Of a DNA stretch of 64,000 nt, positions 45,389 through 54,302 are shown one piece after another (within the stretch, counting starts at the first letter, position 1; each line of letters begins with the position of its first letter). The notes beneath the pieces were generated by a model. That model did not search any database, was not told where the DNA came from, and saw only the letters and a list, made by a program, of their open reading frames with translations. Origin of the DNA: Legionella steigerwaltii (GTDB taxonomy: Bacteria; Pseudomonadota; Gammaproteobacteria; Legionellales; Legionellaceae); contig NZ_LNYZ01000038.1 in assembly GCF_001468065.1 (NCBI RefSeq), forward strand, positions 438 through 64,437, in the 5' to 3' direction. A program made the position numbers and the translations under genes.

Positions 45389-45413
45389 CCTACTCCCTAC
45401 CGCGGGGAGTAGG
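45389..45413 (+). terminator. GC-rich hairpin between two plasmid genes
   Basis: CCTACTCCC (45389-45397) pairs with GGGAGTAGG (45405-45413) across seven bases. No run of T follows, so it may attenuate or stabilise RNA rather than terminate fully. Confidence 0.45.
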
Positions 45414-45433
45414 CTATTAACAGGAGTAGATTC

Positions 45434-46252
45434 ATGAAAAAATTATCGTTTGCCGTTAAAGCAAACATGAATAAACCACCTAGAGTGCACGTGCAATCAG
45501 CCGATAAAAAAACAACCTATGGCTCATTTCAGGCAAATAACTGCGATGAATTCGATAGCTGGGATAAATTAAGCCAGGAAGAAGCCATTGAATTAAAGCA
45601 CTACATGAATAATCTAGTGGCTATTGAGCATTACTTTTCCACAAAGGCTCTGTCCGAACAAAAAGATTTTAGGATCCGATTACCCGGTAGTTTTATTGAT
45701 GCGATTGATGAACTAAGCAAGTTATGTTTTGAAGAGCACATCGACTTGAATGTTTATGATGCCATGATAAGTGCCGCTATTGGGCAACTTAAAATAAAGA
45801 CAGCAAGCCTTCCTGATGAAAAAAAACAGCAAGCGCTGACACTGCTTAATCAACTGGGGCTTTCCGAAAATGTAAAAACAGATGTTTCCTTAAAAATACA
45901 GGCGGTATTCTCTGAATTATTATCCATTCATAACAAATCAGAAAAACTGCACCAGAAAGCCAGAACGCTGTTTAATAAAGATAAAAGCATTGCTCCAAAA
46001 ACTATTGAGGAAATCGCAAAAGGTGAACTATCAACCTCGAAATGGTTAGTGGCTTGCGCTGTAGAGATTTTACTGGAAGAAAAACCAGATGTAGTGCAAA
46101 AAATATTAGCTGATGACGATATCTTGTTTTTGTGGGCTAATCCTTTACTAAAAAATAATAGGCCAATCAAAGAGCTGCTTCATACCCTAGGGTCATTAAA
46201 TAATTCAGAAGCATTAAACAGCAAACTAAATTCCATGACTGATTTTAGTTAA
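45434..46252 (+). CDS. Hypothetical 272-aa plasmid protein
   Basis: A soluble, mainly helical protein. The N-terminal 40 residues are basic with a KKTTYGSFQANN patch; the rest is Leu/Lys/Glu-rich. No family is recognised. CAGGAGTA precedes the ATG. It lies 52 bp after the gene at 45058 in the same direction. Confidence 0.6.
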   Translation: MKKLSFAVKANMNKPPRVHVQSADKKTTYGSFQANNCDEFDSWDKLSQEEAIELKHYMNNLVAIEHYFSTKALSEQKDFRIRLPGSFIDAIDELSKLCFEEHIDLNVYDAMISAAIGQLKIKTASLPDEKKQQALTLLNQLGLSENVKTDVSLKIQAVFSELLSIHNKSEKLHQKARTLFNKDKSIAPKTIEEIAKGELSTSKWLVACAVEILLEEKPDVVQKILADDDILFLWANPLLKNNRPIKELLHTLGSLNNSEALNSKLNSMTDFS

Positions 46253-46290
46253 ATACTTTTCAAATTATCACATTTATGCTATAAAATACT

Positions 46291-46644
46291 ATGAGAATCA
46301 AATTTTACCAAAAGCAATCTGGCAAAAACCCCGTGGCGGAATTTCTAAATGATTTGCCGTCCGATGAAATCGCGCGACTTGCTGGTTGTTTAAAGAGTGT
46401 TGAAGAACTGGGGTTTGATAGCCCACGGGTACAATTCAGGCAAATAAAAGGCTCGCTTTGGGAAATTAAGATTAAAACATCGCGCAGTGGTTATCGGTTT
46501 TTTTATGTGTGCATTCAAAAAGAAATCATCGTTCTTTTACATGCCTATAAAAAACAATCACAAAAAGCGCCAAAGCAAGAAATTGAACTGGCTGAAAAAC
46601 GAATGATGGAGGTATACGAGAATGAAAACACTTACCTTAAATGA
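46291..46644 (+). CDS. RelE/HigB-like toxin (Gp49 family)
   Basis: A 117-aa basic protein of the phage Gp49/HigB-like RelE superfamily: MRIKFYQKQSGKNPVAEFLNDLP, VQFRQIKGSLWEIKIKTSRSGYRFFYV, then VLLHAYKKQSQKAPKQEIELAEKRM. These ribosome-dependent mRNA nucleases pair with an HTH antitoxin. The antitoxin gene overlaps by 23 bases, in the toxin-first order of higBA modules. Confidence 0.85.
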   Translation: MRIKFYQKQSGKNPVAEFLNDLPSDEIARLAGCLKSVEELGFDSPRVQFRQIKGSLWEIKIKTSRSGYRFFYVCIQKEIIVLLHAYKKQSQKAPKQEIELAEKRMMEVYENENTYLK

Positions 46645-46912
46645 ATTTATTGACGATAAAATCAAGCAAGATGAAGAATTTGCCAAGCACTATGAGCGTG
46701 AGCAAATTATTAATAATATAGCAGTAATGATTGTAAATGCCCGTAAAAAGCGACATATGACACAATCTGAATTGGCTAATAAAATTGGAACCAAACAATC
46801 GGTTATTTCTCGCCTTGAAAGTGGCAATAGTTCATTTATTCCCTCATTAGAGACCCTGGTGAAAGTTGCTGATGCACTCAACATGCACTTAAAATTGCAA
46901 TTACAGGCCTAA
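46622..46912 (+). CDS. XRE-family antitoxin (HigA-like)
   Basis: A 96-aa protein with a helix-turn-helix at about 43-90 (RKKRHMTQSELANKIGTKQSVISRLESGNSSFIPSLETLVKVADAL). It neutralises the RelE-like toxin just upstream and probably represses the operon. The translational overlap keeps the pair in balance. Confidence 0.85.
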   Translation: MKTLTLNEFIDDKIKQDEEFAKHYEREQIINNIAVMIVNARKKRHMTQSELANKIGTKQSVISRLESGNSSFIPSLETLVKVADALNMHLKLQLQA

Positions 46913-47022
46913 TTGGATTAAAAACTGAACATGACCCTTTTTTACCAGGATCCCGGCCGAGGGTCAATACGATTAAATTCTATACAAAAAATGCGATAAA
47001 ACAGGAAAAAGGAATTTAAAAA

Positions 47023-47373
47023 ATGTCTTTTAAAGCAAAATTATCATCAACTATAAACAGATTAAGAAGATTTTTTTTTCCAACAGTTGAAGAACTTTAT
47101 AGGGAAGCAATGAGCAATATACAACTTGGGAGATTTGGCAAATTGTTTATGGCACTATATTTCCCATCAGTTAAAGAAAATGAAGATTTGAAATCTACTG
47201 TAACACGTATATTAAATCGAATTATTTTAATCGCAGGCGCATCTGGCTTTTTTTGTATATGGTCAATGATTCTTGATTTGCATTTATTGGAAGGGATTTT
47301 TTTAATTTTTTGTATGAGTTCAATTATTCCTTACATAGCCTATGTGGTTACAAAAAAACAAGTACCTCGTTGA
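47023..47373 (+). CDS. Hypothetical small membrane protein
   Basis: A 116-aa protein with two close membrane helices (IILIAGASGFFCIWSMI and GIFLIFCMSSIIPYIAYVV) after a basic N-terminal segment. Not recognised. GGAAAAAGGAAT precedes the ATG. Confidence 0.5.
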   Translation: MSFKAKLSSTINRLRRFFFPTVEELYREAMSNIQLGRFGKLFMALYFPSVKENEDLKSTVTRILNRIILIAGASGFFCIWSMILDLHLLEGIFLIFCMSSIIPYIAYVVTKKQVPR

Positions 47374-47442
47374 TAATATCTACGTTTTTAAGCTAACAAA
47401 CATCTGAGAAAAAAATCTCCAGACGGAGCACGAGGTATAGCT

Positions 47443-47856
47443 ATGACAATACATGTCTTTACTACAACTATTGAACAAGCACTAAACCCAACCATTTGCA
47501 TTAAAACTCAAAAAAACATCAAATCTGAGTTGTCTTTAAAAATAACATTCCAACTCAATCATGAAAACATTGAATGGCATGAGCAGCCCTATCCTGAGAT
47601 TATTTTTCTTGAAATAATCAACTTGGAAACTAACGAAATGATGGATTATGAGCACTTGCCAATTATTGCGAAAATCAATATCCGCAAGCAGTGCCGCAAA
47701 TTTTTAATTGATAAGAATTTTGACCCTTATCGCAATATTGTGCCTTTCAATTGTGTTCCTTATCGATTTTCAGATCCATTTAACGAGAACCAGAGCCACA
47801 ATGCTGAACTTATTGATTTTAAAATGCATTTTGAAAAAGCAAAAGCATTTAAGTAA
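47443..47856 (+). CDS. Hypothetical 137-aa protein
   Basis: A soluble protein (TIHVFTTTIEQALNPTICIKTQKNIKSELSLKITFQLNHE), with a likely beta N-terminal part and a Cys-containing middle (IRKQCRKFL). Family not recognised. ATG 47443 is preceded by GGAGCACGAGG. A hairpin follows the stop. Confidence 0.5.
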   Translation: MTIHVFTTTIEQALNPTICIKTQKNIKSELSLKITFQLNHENIEWHEQPYPEIIFLEIINLETNEMMDYEHLPIIAKINIRKQCRKFLIDKNFDPYRNIVPFNCVPYRFSDPFNENQSHNAELIDFKMHFEKAKAFK

Positions 47857-47863
47857 AGCATTC

Positions 47864-47893
47864 TTAAGTCTGGGAATCAGTAATCAGACTTAA
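47864..47893. terminator. Hairpin after the gene at 47443
   Basis: TTAAGTCTG (47864-47872) pairs perfectly with CAGACTTAA (47885-47893) across a 12-base loop. There is no T-run, so it may be a weak terminator or a protein site. Confidence 0.45.
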
Positions 47894-47948
47894 TTGAAAA
47901 TATTAAAGATTGAATGAAAGTCCCGCCTTTTTGTAAAAAAAGTTATCT

Positions 47949-48128
47949 CTACTTATCATCATTAATAGTTTTTTGAATTTCTAATACATTAGCAAAAGCA
48001 TCTTTCATAGTTTTACCCAATTCATTGGCATGAGCTTTTAAATTTTTATAACTTTCAGTTTGAGATATATCCTCAAACATCTGCCAATGCTCATCAACTA
48101 TTTGAAATTTTTCTTTTGTATTGTTCAT
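47949..48128 (-). CDS. Small hypothetical protein next to the HigBA pair
   Basis: A 59-aa polar, helical protein (KEKFQIVDEHWQMFEDIS, HANELGKTMKDAFANVLEIQKTI). AGGGA lies before ATG 48128, which is preferred to the longer frame. It lies 68 bp downstream of the antitoxin gene on the same strand. It could be a third module member or unrelated. Confidence 0.5.
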   Translation of the reverse strand: MNNTKEKFQIVDEHWQMFEDISQTESYKNLKAHANELGKTMKDAFANVLEIQKTINDDK

Positions 48129-48196
48129 CTTTATCCCTGGTTTCAAATACTTATATTTCATGTGCATTTAAAAGAGAAAAAGGATTCTCTCCATTC

Positions 48197-48625
48197 CTAT
48201 TTTAGGAAAAAATCAGCACTAATTTTAAATTTTCTTTTTAGCTCAGATATATGATTTTTTCCTAAGCTTCGTTCTCCATTTAGAAATTTGGAAACATTTG
48301 CTTGGCCACCAAATATAGGAGCAAGATCTTTTTGATGAAGTTGATTGATATTCATTAGATACTTTACCAACTCAACATCTGTTACATTTTCACCAATCAA
48401 AGGAAAATGCTCATTATCATATTGCTCTAAGTTCTCACCGATGATTTGCATTGCCAAAGCTAGAGGATGATTTTCATCATCACGAACCTCGTCAATTAAT
48501 TTATCTAGAATATCTTCGAGATATTTATATTCATTATCATTAGTTGGTTTCTTAAACACAGTTAGTGGTAAATGAAATTTATGTTTGGTTTTATTGTCAA
48601 TGTAGTCAATAGCAAGAGCCTTCAT
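48197..48625 (-). CDS. higA: HigA-type antitoxin with C-terminal HTH
   Basis: A 142-aa protein. The C-terminal ~65 residues form an XRE helix-turn-helix (LVKYLMNINQLHQKDLAPIFGGQANVSKFLNGERSLGKNHISELKRKFKIS); the N-terminal part binds toxin in this family. It overlaps the higB-like gene by four bases, in the toxin-first order typical of higBA. It probably represses the promoter region at 48964-49000. Confidence 0.88.
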   Translation of the reverse strand: MKALAIDYIDNKTKHKFHLPLTVFKKPTNDNEYKYLEDILDKLIDEVRDDENHPLALAMQIIGENLEQYDNEHFPLIGENVTDVELVKYLMNINQLHQKDLAPIFGGQANVSKFLNGERSLGKNHISELKRKFKISADFFLK

Positions 48626-48930
48626 AAATCACCTCGCTTTAATTTTTCTTTATTAATTGGTTTGTCATATTCAGCATGTGTCCAAATTGTTCTGACATAA
48701 CAAGTTTGGGTGTTGTAATGAATCGCCGTTATTAAACGATAATTATTACCACCAACATTAAATATAGTGTAGCCATAAACAGGATCTACACTATTAAAAA
48801 CTTGCCTCAACTCAAAAATATTAGACGCATTTGTCTCTAACATTTTATAGTACCACTCTGTCAGTGGGATTTCAGATTGAACATTACTTATATAATAATC
48901 GCGAAGTTTTTTCTTAGAAATGATACGCAA
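48622..48930 (-). CDS. higB: HigB-type mRNA interferase toxin
   Basis: A 102-aa toxin of the HigB_toxin family: MRIISKKKLRDYYISNVQSEIPLTEWYYKMLE, VFNVGGNNYRLITAIHYN and the C-terminal YVRTIWTHAEYDK, which is the family end signature (IGTHAEYDKI-like). It cleaves mRNA on ribosomes. It differs from the Gp49-type toxin at 46291, so the two modules are not copies. Confidence 0.9.
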   Translation of the reverse strand: MRIISKKKLRDYYISNVQSEIPLTEWYYKMLETNASNIFELRQVFNSVDPVYGYTIFNVGGNNYRLITAIHYNTQTCYVRTIWTHAEYDKPINKEKLKRGDL

Positions 48931-48963
48931 AATTTATTTTCGCTCAAAAGTATTTAATACAAG

Positions 48964-49000
48964 TATATGTCAATATGATATATATGTCAATGTGACATAT
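48964..49000 (-). promoter_or_regulatory. Operator repeats of the higBA promoter
   Basis: ATATGTCA-ATG-TGACATAT (48982-49000) is a perfect 8-bp palindrome around three bases; a half copy, TATATGTCAATATG, lies at 48964-48977. It lies 34-70 bases before the higB start, where antitoxin binding would shut the promoter. Confidence 0.65.
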
Positions 49001-49162
49001 AAGTAGTATGATGATGCCAAGTAAGAAATAAAACGGGGGATTTATTTATTACCCTGCCCTACCCTATCATCCAACCAAAATGCAACAATAAATCAGTTAA
49101 TAAATATGGTTAATTTTTCTAAAATTAAGAAAGAGGCTAATAAGATATTTTGCACAAATTAG

Positions 49163-50299
49163 TTAAATATTTTTGATGCTACTCTGTATAGCTTGGAGTC
49201 GTCTTTTTTCATCTATATCAATTAATTTTTTTGCCTTGGAAATATCCTCAATACTCAAACTATGTAGTGTACTGAACCACGAGTTAAAACGTTCAATTAT
49301 CCCTTTCATTGAAATTTCATGGTATTTTGTTTTAAAGAAAAATCTCTGTAATAACAATAGTGCACCTGAAGGTATTTCTTTGTTTTGAAGAAACCTTTGA
49401 TATAACCACAGAACTAAGTCCGTTACTTCAACCCCGATACTATTTTTATGGGATAAAAATACCAATTTATCTGACGGGTAGTTTCTAAAATCAGTTGTTC
49501 CCAATGGCGTCTTTTCTATGACTTTTTGTTCTTTCAAAATAGCACATAAATCAGCCAATTTTTGCTGATATTTATTAAACTCTGATTGATGATCAATCGT
49601 AATTTTTACTGGTGACTTAGGAGTGTTTTTTATATATTCACCTATTTGATGCAGTACAAACTGAAAGCCAATTATATTGGGAGAGTTGGCCTTTACTTGG
49701 GATTCATCCGTACAATTATAACCGAGGGCATAGAAGTTAGATTTTGCCCAAGATAAAGTATCATAGATTAACTGTTGAGATCGTTTGTCAGGTATTTCTC
49801 CTAACCGGCTTAAAAGCACATCACATACTGAGGTAAAAATTTCTTTTGACCTATAATTGTCTATACAGACTCTAGCATCCCATGATTTTTTTAATGTATC
49901 AAAGTCAAATATGCTCGCAACTTTAACTAACATTGCATACCTTAATGGCGTCCAATATCCCGTCCAGGTATAAGCAGGGTTCATACCTTGATCAAATACC
50001 TGATCGAAAAAAGAGATGATTGCAAGATCGCTTTTGCTAACTTTAGATAAATCAAAGCGTAATTTGTATTTTTTTTGAAGGCCAATTAAATCCGAAATAA
50101 CAGATTCAATTTTATTTAAAGGAAGATTCTTCCCGTGCAGATGAGTAATGCCATATTTTTGTTTAATTATATTTACATGTTTTTCCGCTAGTAGATCAAA
50201 ATTTATATTACTAGTTAATAGACCGTAGAATAAATTAGGTTGAGAATCATTGAACAGATCTTTACCTGTGTTCCCACTTTCATCAACATAGTAAAACAT
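49163..50299 (-). CDS. DUF3800 protein
   Basis: A 378-aa protein with the DUF3800 start FYYVDESGNTG and later acidic residues in KITIDHQSEFN and the VEVTDLVLW region. DUF3800 proteins have an RNase H-like fold with a conserved Asp near the start (DESG) and are common in mobile and defence-linked DNA; activity is unproven. It is alone on this strand, with long AT-rich flanks. Confidence 0.8.
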   Translation of the reverse strand: MFYYVDESGNTGKDLFNDSQPNLFYGLLTSNINFDLLAEKHVNIIKQKYGITHLHGKNLPLNKIESVISDLIGLQKKYKLRFDLSKVSKSDLAIISFFDQVFDQGMNPAYTWTGYWTPLRYAMLVKVASIFDFDTLKKSWDARVCIDNYRSKEIFTSVCDVLLSRLGEIPDKRSQQLIYDTLSWAKSNFYALGYNCTDESQVKANSPNIIGFQFVLHQIGEYIKNTPKSPVKITIDHQSEFNKYQQKLADLCAILKEQKVIEKTPLGTTDFRNYPSDKLVFLSHKNSIGVEVTDLVLWLYQRFLQNKEIPSGALLLLQRFFFKTKYHEISMKGIIERFNSWFSTLHSLSIEDISKAKKLIDIDEKRRLQAIQSSIKNI

Positions 50300-50525
50300 T
50301 GATATCTCTAAAATAATTCACCTGGGTCAATTATAGAACAAATTAACAATTAGTGTAGTTGGTCTGCAGAAGTTCATGTAGAAAAAATAATTGAAAAAAT
50401 AGTGTTTTTTTCAATTGCTACTGAATGATTTGACCACCACACACTCTGAAAGACTCGATTATATAAACTCTTGTTGATACTTTGATATTATCTATTTAGG
50501 ATAAAAAGAATAAAAAGGCAGGTTT

Positions 50526-51002
50526 ATGACAATATTTGAAGGGATAAGTATTTCTGTTAGTTTGTTTGCAGTGCTAATCAGCTATAGAGCAAATAGGAAA
50601 AGCAATAAACTTCTAGCTGAGGCCAATAATCTACAAATTAACCAATCTGAACTTGCCGCGATGCAAAAAGAATTGCTGAAAAAAGAGCAGTCTGAAGCTC
50701 TCTGTAGAATAGAGCTTATGAAGTTACAAGGTACTAAGTACAAGTTCAATATCACAAATATAAGCCAAACTAATGCTCATGATGTAAATATCACCTTTAA
50801 AGGTCATAATCAGAGGCCGGATTTCATAAAATGGGAAAAATATAAAAATCTGTTCCCCATTAGCACTTTATCTCCTGCTCAGTCAGTTAGTATAAGCACT
50901 CACAGAGATTTAGCTAGTCCATCCAGCTATGACATAATTTTAAGTTGGAGTAATCCTGATGGTTCTTTGAAGTCTACAGAAGTAACTTTGTTTCCTGAAT
51001 AA
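50526..51002 (+). CDS. Hypothetical membrane-anchored protein
   Basis: A 158-aa protein with an N-terminal membrane helix (ISISVSLFAVLISYRA), a coiled coil (about 30-60) and a beta-sandwich-like end (YKFNITNISQTNAHDVNITFKGH). Not recognised. AAAAGGCAGG precedes the ATG. Confidence 0.5.
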   Translation: MTIFEGISISVSLFAVLISYRANRKSNKLLAEANNLQINQSELAAMQKELLKKEQSEALCRIELMKLQGTKYKFNITNISQTNAHDVNITFKGHNQRPDFIKWEKYKNLFPISTLSPAQSVSISTHRDLASPSSYDIILSWSNPDGSLKSTEVTLFPE

Positions 51003-51185
51003 AGATGTCTACTAATTTATGAATTAGTGAACGGGCAAATTCTCTGGAATTAGGTGTCCATTAAATCGTGCTCTTAAATCGCATCAGCCAAATATTCCAT
51101 AAATCCATTTAAGAGACTGTTTAAATTTAATTTACGATTGCACTCCTTTTTTAGATCTAATTTTACCATGCACAAAATTATTCCA

Positions 51186-51223
51186 AGAAAAAAACACATC
51201 CTCTTATATACAAAAGAGGATGT
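51186..51223 (-). terminator. Intrinsic terminator of the CDF gene
   Basis: Read on the minus strand, ACATCCTCTT pairs with AAGAGGATGT (plus positions 51214-51223 and 51196-51205) and is followed by GTTTTTTT. It lies 61 bases after the CDF stop, a strong rho-independent terminator. Confidence 0.88.
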
Positions 51224-51283
51224 CTTCAATGCCAGAAAGGGTTTCTGTAAGTTTTACATTTATTTGGCAGGGAAATTAAATCT

Positions 51284-51895
51284 TTAATTGGCACTATCAG
51301 ATTGATTCCTTACAGTTTCGCGTGCTTCACCTAGGATTTGAAAAGCCTCTTTTATTACATATAAGGCAATAATAAACCCGACAACTAGATCAGGGTATCT
51401 GGATTTCGTGAGTACTATTAATCCACCCGATAAAATAACACCTAGATTGGCAATAACATCTGCACGAGTAAAAATCCAAGTTGCACGTAAATGAATTTCT
51501 CCATCGCGAAATCGTCGAAGTAAATACAAAACTACGCTGTTTACTACCAAAGAAATAAACGCAATACTTATTATCACAGTGCTCATAGGAGAGCTACCCA
51601 ACAAAACTCGTCTTCCTACATCAATCAGCACCCCAGCACCTAAAATTAATAGTAAACTTCCACTTAACGCGGCGGTTGTGGTTTTGAAGCGCATACCCCG
51701 ACCAACTGCCAAAAGACCTAACATATAAGCCGATGCATCAGCAAGCATATCTAATGAATCTGCAATGAGTCCAGTAGATTGGGCAATAACCCCGGCGGTT
51801 AAGCCTACAAGGAACATCGTAAAATTTAACGCCAATGCAATTTTCAAAACTTTTTTATCTGTTACTGTAGCGGCTTGTTGACATTCACAACTCAT
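51284..51895 (-). CDS. Cation diffusion facilitator (CDF) metal exporter
   Basis: A 203-aa inner membrane protein: ALALNFTMFLVGLTAGVIAQSTGLIADSLDMLADASAYMLGL, with the metal-binding DSLDMLADA motif on helix 2. A second site follows on helix 5 (WIFTRADVIANLGVILSG). This is the core of CzcD/FieF-like exporters of Zn, Co, Cd or Fe. It lacks the ~80-residue C-terminal cytoplasmic domain. Start ATG 51895 with AAAGGAG and a Cys-rich MSCECQQ beginning. The gene lies just downstream of the resolvase and ends with its own terminator, so it looks like transposon cargo. Confidence 0.85.
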   Translation of the reverse strand: MSCECQQAATVTDKKVLKIALALNFTMFLVGLTAGVIAQSTGLIADSLDMLADASAYMLGLLAVGRGMRFKTTTAALSGSLLLILGAGVLIDVGRRVLLGSSPMSTVIISIAFISLVVNSVVLYLLRRFRDGEIHLRATWIFTRADVIANLGVILSGGLIVLTKSRYPDLVVGFIIALYVIKEAFQILGEARETVRNQSDSAN

Positions 51896-51986
51896 AAAAC
51901 TAGCTCCTTTCATAAACAGGATTTTGTAATATCTGTATTCTCTAGCATCTAGATAATCTCTTTTATTCAGACAGAGAGAACTACAC

Positions 51987-52619
51987 TTAGCCACTCATCC
52001 CAATGGACGCATTGCGTAACTCTCTTTTTCTTACATAAGTATTAAGACCAATATGATTGCTATAACCTAAAAAATTTGCGATTTTCCTCACTGATAAACC
52101 TAATGCTAGCAGCTCTATAATTTTTTCAGCATCTTTATCAAATTTACTTTTCTGAATTGTGCCTTTAGGTTTACCCAATTGAATCCCTTGCCTTTTTTTG
52201 CTGGCAAGCGCTTCTTTAGTTCTGAGACTAATAAGATCACGTTCAAGCTCAGCGAAGAGTGAAAACAAGGTAATCATGATTTTAGAATTCATATCGTGTT
52301 GCTTCATATCCAAGTTTTGCTTGATAGCAATTACTCGAACTTGTTTTTTGATTAATTCATTAACCAACCCAATGACTTCAGCGGTACTTCTACCCAATCG
52401 GCTTAACTCAGTAACGATAAGCGTATCAGCATCATCCAATACTGAGAGCATTTCATCAATGCGGCGTTCTTTACTTGTTTTTCTACTTGAGATAGTCATC
52501 TGAATAAAATCATCAACTTCAAGTTTATTTTTTTTAGCAAATTCAAAAATTTCAAGCTTTTGATTATTCAAATCTTGTTTATCAGTTGAAGCACGAATAT
52601 ATGCGATTGTTTTGGCCAT
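51987..52619 (-). CDS. Serine recombinase (resolvase/invertase family)
   Basis: A 210-aa resolvase. The catalytic domain carries AYIRASTDKQDLNNQ (nucleophile Ser 11), VTELSRLGRSTAEVIGLV, LFAELERDLISLRTKEAL and RQGIQLGKPKG. A C-terminal helix-turn-helix follows (LALGLSVRKIANFLGYSNHIGLNTYV). Such enzymes resolve cointegrates in Tn3, Tn5053 and Tn552-like transposons. It is divergent from the tniA-like transposase, with a short palindrome between them. Confidence 0.92.
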   Translation of the reverse strand: MAKTIAYIRASTDKQDLNNQKLEIFEFAKKNKLEVDDFIQMTISSRKTSKERRIDEMLSVLDDADTLIVTELSRLGRSTAEVIGLVNELIKKQVRVIAIKQNLDMKQHDMNSKIMITLFSLFAELERDLISLRTKEALASKKRQGIQLGKPKGTIQKSKFDKDAEKIIELLALGLSVRKIANFLGYSNHIGLNTYVRKRELRNASIGMSG

Positions 52620-52727
52620 AATTTACTCAAAAAATAGTCCGTTAATATTTAACCTTAAATAATAGATTTAATTATACATACTAATATAGTTTTATAAAGT
52701 GTAAGGCACCAATAAAACATATTCATA

Positions 52728-52741
52728 AAAACGGTCGTTTT
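52728..52741. promoter_or_regulatory. Palindrome between resolvase and transposase
   Basis: AAAACG-GT-CGTTTT (52728-52741), followed by GTATAC, lies in the 246-bp divergent region. It could be the crossover centre of a res site for the serine recombinase, or a shared operator. The rest of this gap is AT-rich with no other clear signal. Confidence 0.4.
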
Positions 52742-52865
52742 ATAGTATACAAAATAATAGAGCCAAAGTATAATAAATGGCCATAGAGATATATTATAAT
52801 CACTTCACCATTATGTTGTACATGAAATGCAAAAATCAGCCTAATTTGATATTAAATTAAGAAAT

Positions 52866-54302
52866 ATGAGTAGAAAAAGCGCTTTTGATAAATTTAAAGT
52901 CATTCAGTCGTATTTAGAAGATAAAGCGCCCCTAACTTCCATCGCAAAGAATTCAGGAGTTTCGATCAGGAGTTTGCATCGGTGGGTTGAGCAATACAAG
53001 GTCAATGGGTTAGACGGATTAAAATCAAAAAGCCGTAATGATAAGGGGAGTTACCGAGAGCTAACAGAAAATTTGGCGCAGGTAATTGAAGGATTGGCTC
53101 TGAAAAAGCCAAAACGTACTGTTGCTGCAATTCATCGACAAATAGTGCGTCATACCAAAGATAATAATCTGCCAATACCCAGTTACGCAGTTGTTTCAAA
53201 GATTATAAATAATCTCTCTCCTGATCTCATCAGCCTTGCGCATGATGGTATAAAACCATACCAACAAAAATATGATCTTCTTTTTATCAGAGAAGCATCG
53301 AGGGCAAATGAAATATGGCAAGCGGATCATACATTACTTGATATCTACGTGCTTGATAATAAAGGTGGAATTAAACGACCCTGGCTCACTGTTATTATGG
53401 ATGATTATAGTAGAGGTATAGCTGGATATTATTTAAGTTTTCATGCTCCCTCATCACTACAAACATCGTTAGCATTTCGTCAGGCGATATGGATAAAAAA
53501 TGAGAAACAGTGGCCTATCTGCGGTATTCCTGAAATCATGTATACCGATCATGGTTGCGATTTTACATCACACCATATTGAAGAAGTTTGTGTGTCATTA
53601 AAAATACAGTTAATTTTTTCGACCATCGGTAAACCCCGTGGTCGTGGAAAGATTGAGCGATTTTTTGCAACAATAAATCAACGCGTTCTTCAAGACTTGC
53701 CCGGGTACGTGCAACCAGATACTTCTGTAAAAAAGAATGAATGCTTGACGCTTGAAGTACTTGAATCAAAAATAAAATTTTTTATGTTGGATGAATACAA
53801 TAATCAATCACATAGTTCAACCAAAATTGCGCCGATCGTTAAATGGCAAAGCAATTGTTTTTTGCCTCAGCTCCCTGAATCACAAGATTCTCTGGATTTA
53901 TTATTATTGATGGTAGCAAAACCAAGAAGAGTTCACAGAGATGGCATAAAATTTCAGGGGTTCCGTTATTTCTCTACAACCCTCGCGGGCTTTGTTGGTG
54001 AGGATGTCATCATTCGTTATGATCCAAGGGATCTTGCCGAAATTCGTGTGTTTCACAAGGGTGATTTTTTGTGCCGTGCGATTTCACAAGAATTAGACAC
54101 AGGGTCAGTCAGTTTAAAAGAAATTGTCCAGGCGAGAAATGCCAGAAGGAAGGAACTACGAGACAATATCAGTGAGCGATGTTCAATTGTAGACGCCTTA
54201 TTAAAAAATCCATCAAAAATAACCAACAAGCCAACTCCTACCTCACCACTTGAACAAGATAAAGTTCGCCATGTCAAAATAAAGAGGTATAAGCATGAAT
54301 GA
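52866..54302 (+). CDS. tniA: TniA/TnsB-like DDE transposase
   Basis: A 478-aa rve-type transposase. Two N-terminal helix-turn-helix regions come first (SIAKNSGVSIRSLHRWVEQYKVNGLDGL). The catalytic core has QADHT (Asp 154), MYTDHGCDFTS (second Asp) and GKPRGRGKIERFF (Glu). A C-terminal beta domain (KFQGFRYFSTTLAGFVGEDVIIRYDPRDL) matches the Mu-type barrel. It cuts and joins transposon ends together with TniB. It overlaps the ATPase gene by eight bases. Confidence 0.92.
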   Translation: MSRKSAFDKFKVIQSYLEDKAPLTSIAKNSGVSIRSLHRWVEQYKVNGLDGLKSKSRNDKGSYRELTENLAQVIEGLALKKPKRTVAAIHRQIVRHTKDNNLPIPSYAVVSKIINNLSPDLISLAHDGIKPYQQKYDLLFIREASRANEIWQADHTLLDIYVLDNKGGIKRPWLTVIMDDYSRGIAGYYLSFHAPSSLQTSLAFRQAIWIKNEKQWPICGIPEIMYTDHGCDFTSHHIEEVCVSLKIQLIFSTIGKPRGRGKIERFFATINQRVLQDLPGYVQPDTSVKKNECLTLEVLESKIKFFMLDEYNNQSHSSTKIAPIVKWQSNCFLPQLPESQDSLDLLLLMVAKPRRVHRDGIKFQGFRYFSTTLAGFVGEDVIIRYDPRDLAEIRVFHKGDFLCRAISQELDTGSVSLKEIVQARNARRKELRDNISERCSIVDALLKNPSKITNKPTPTSPLEQDKVRHVKIKRYKHE

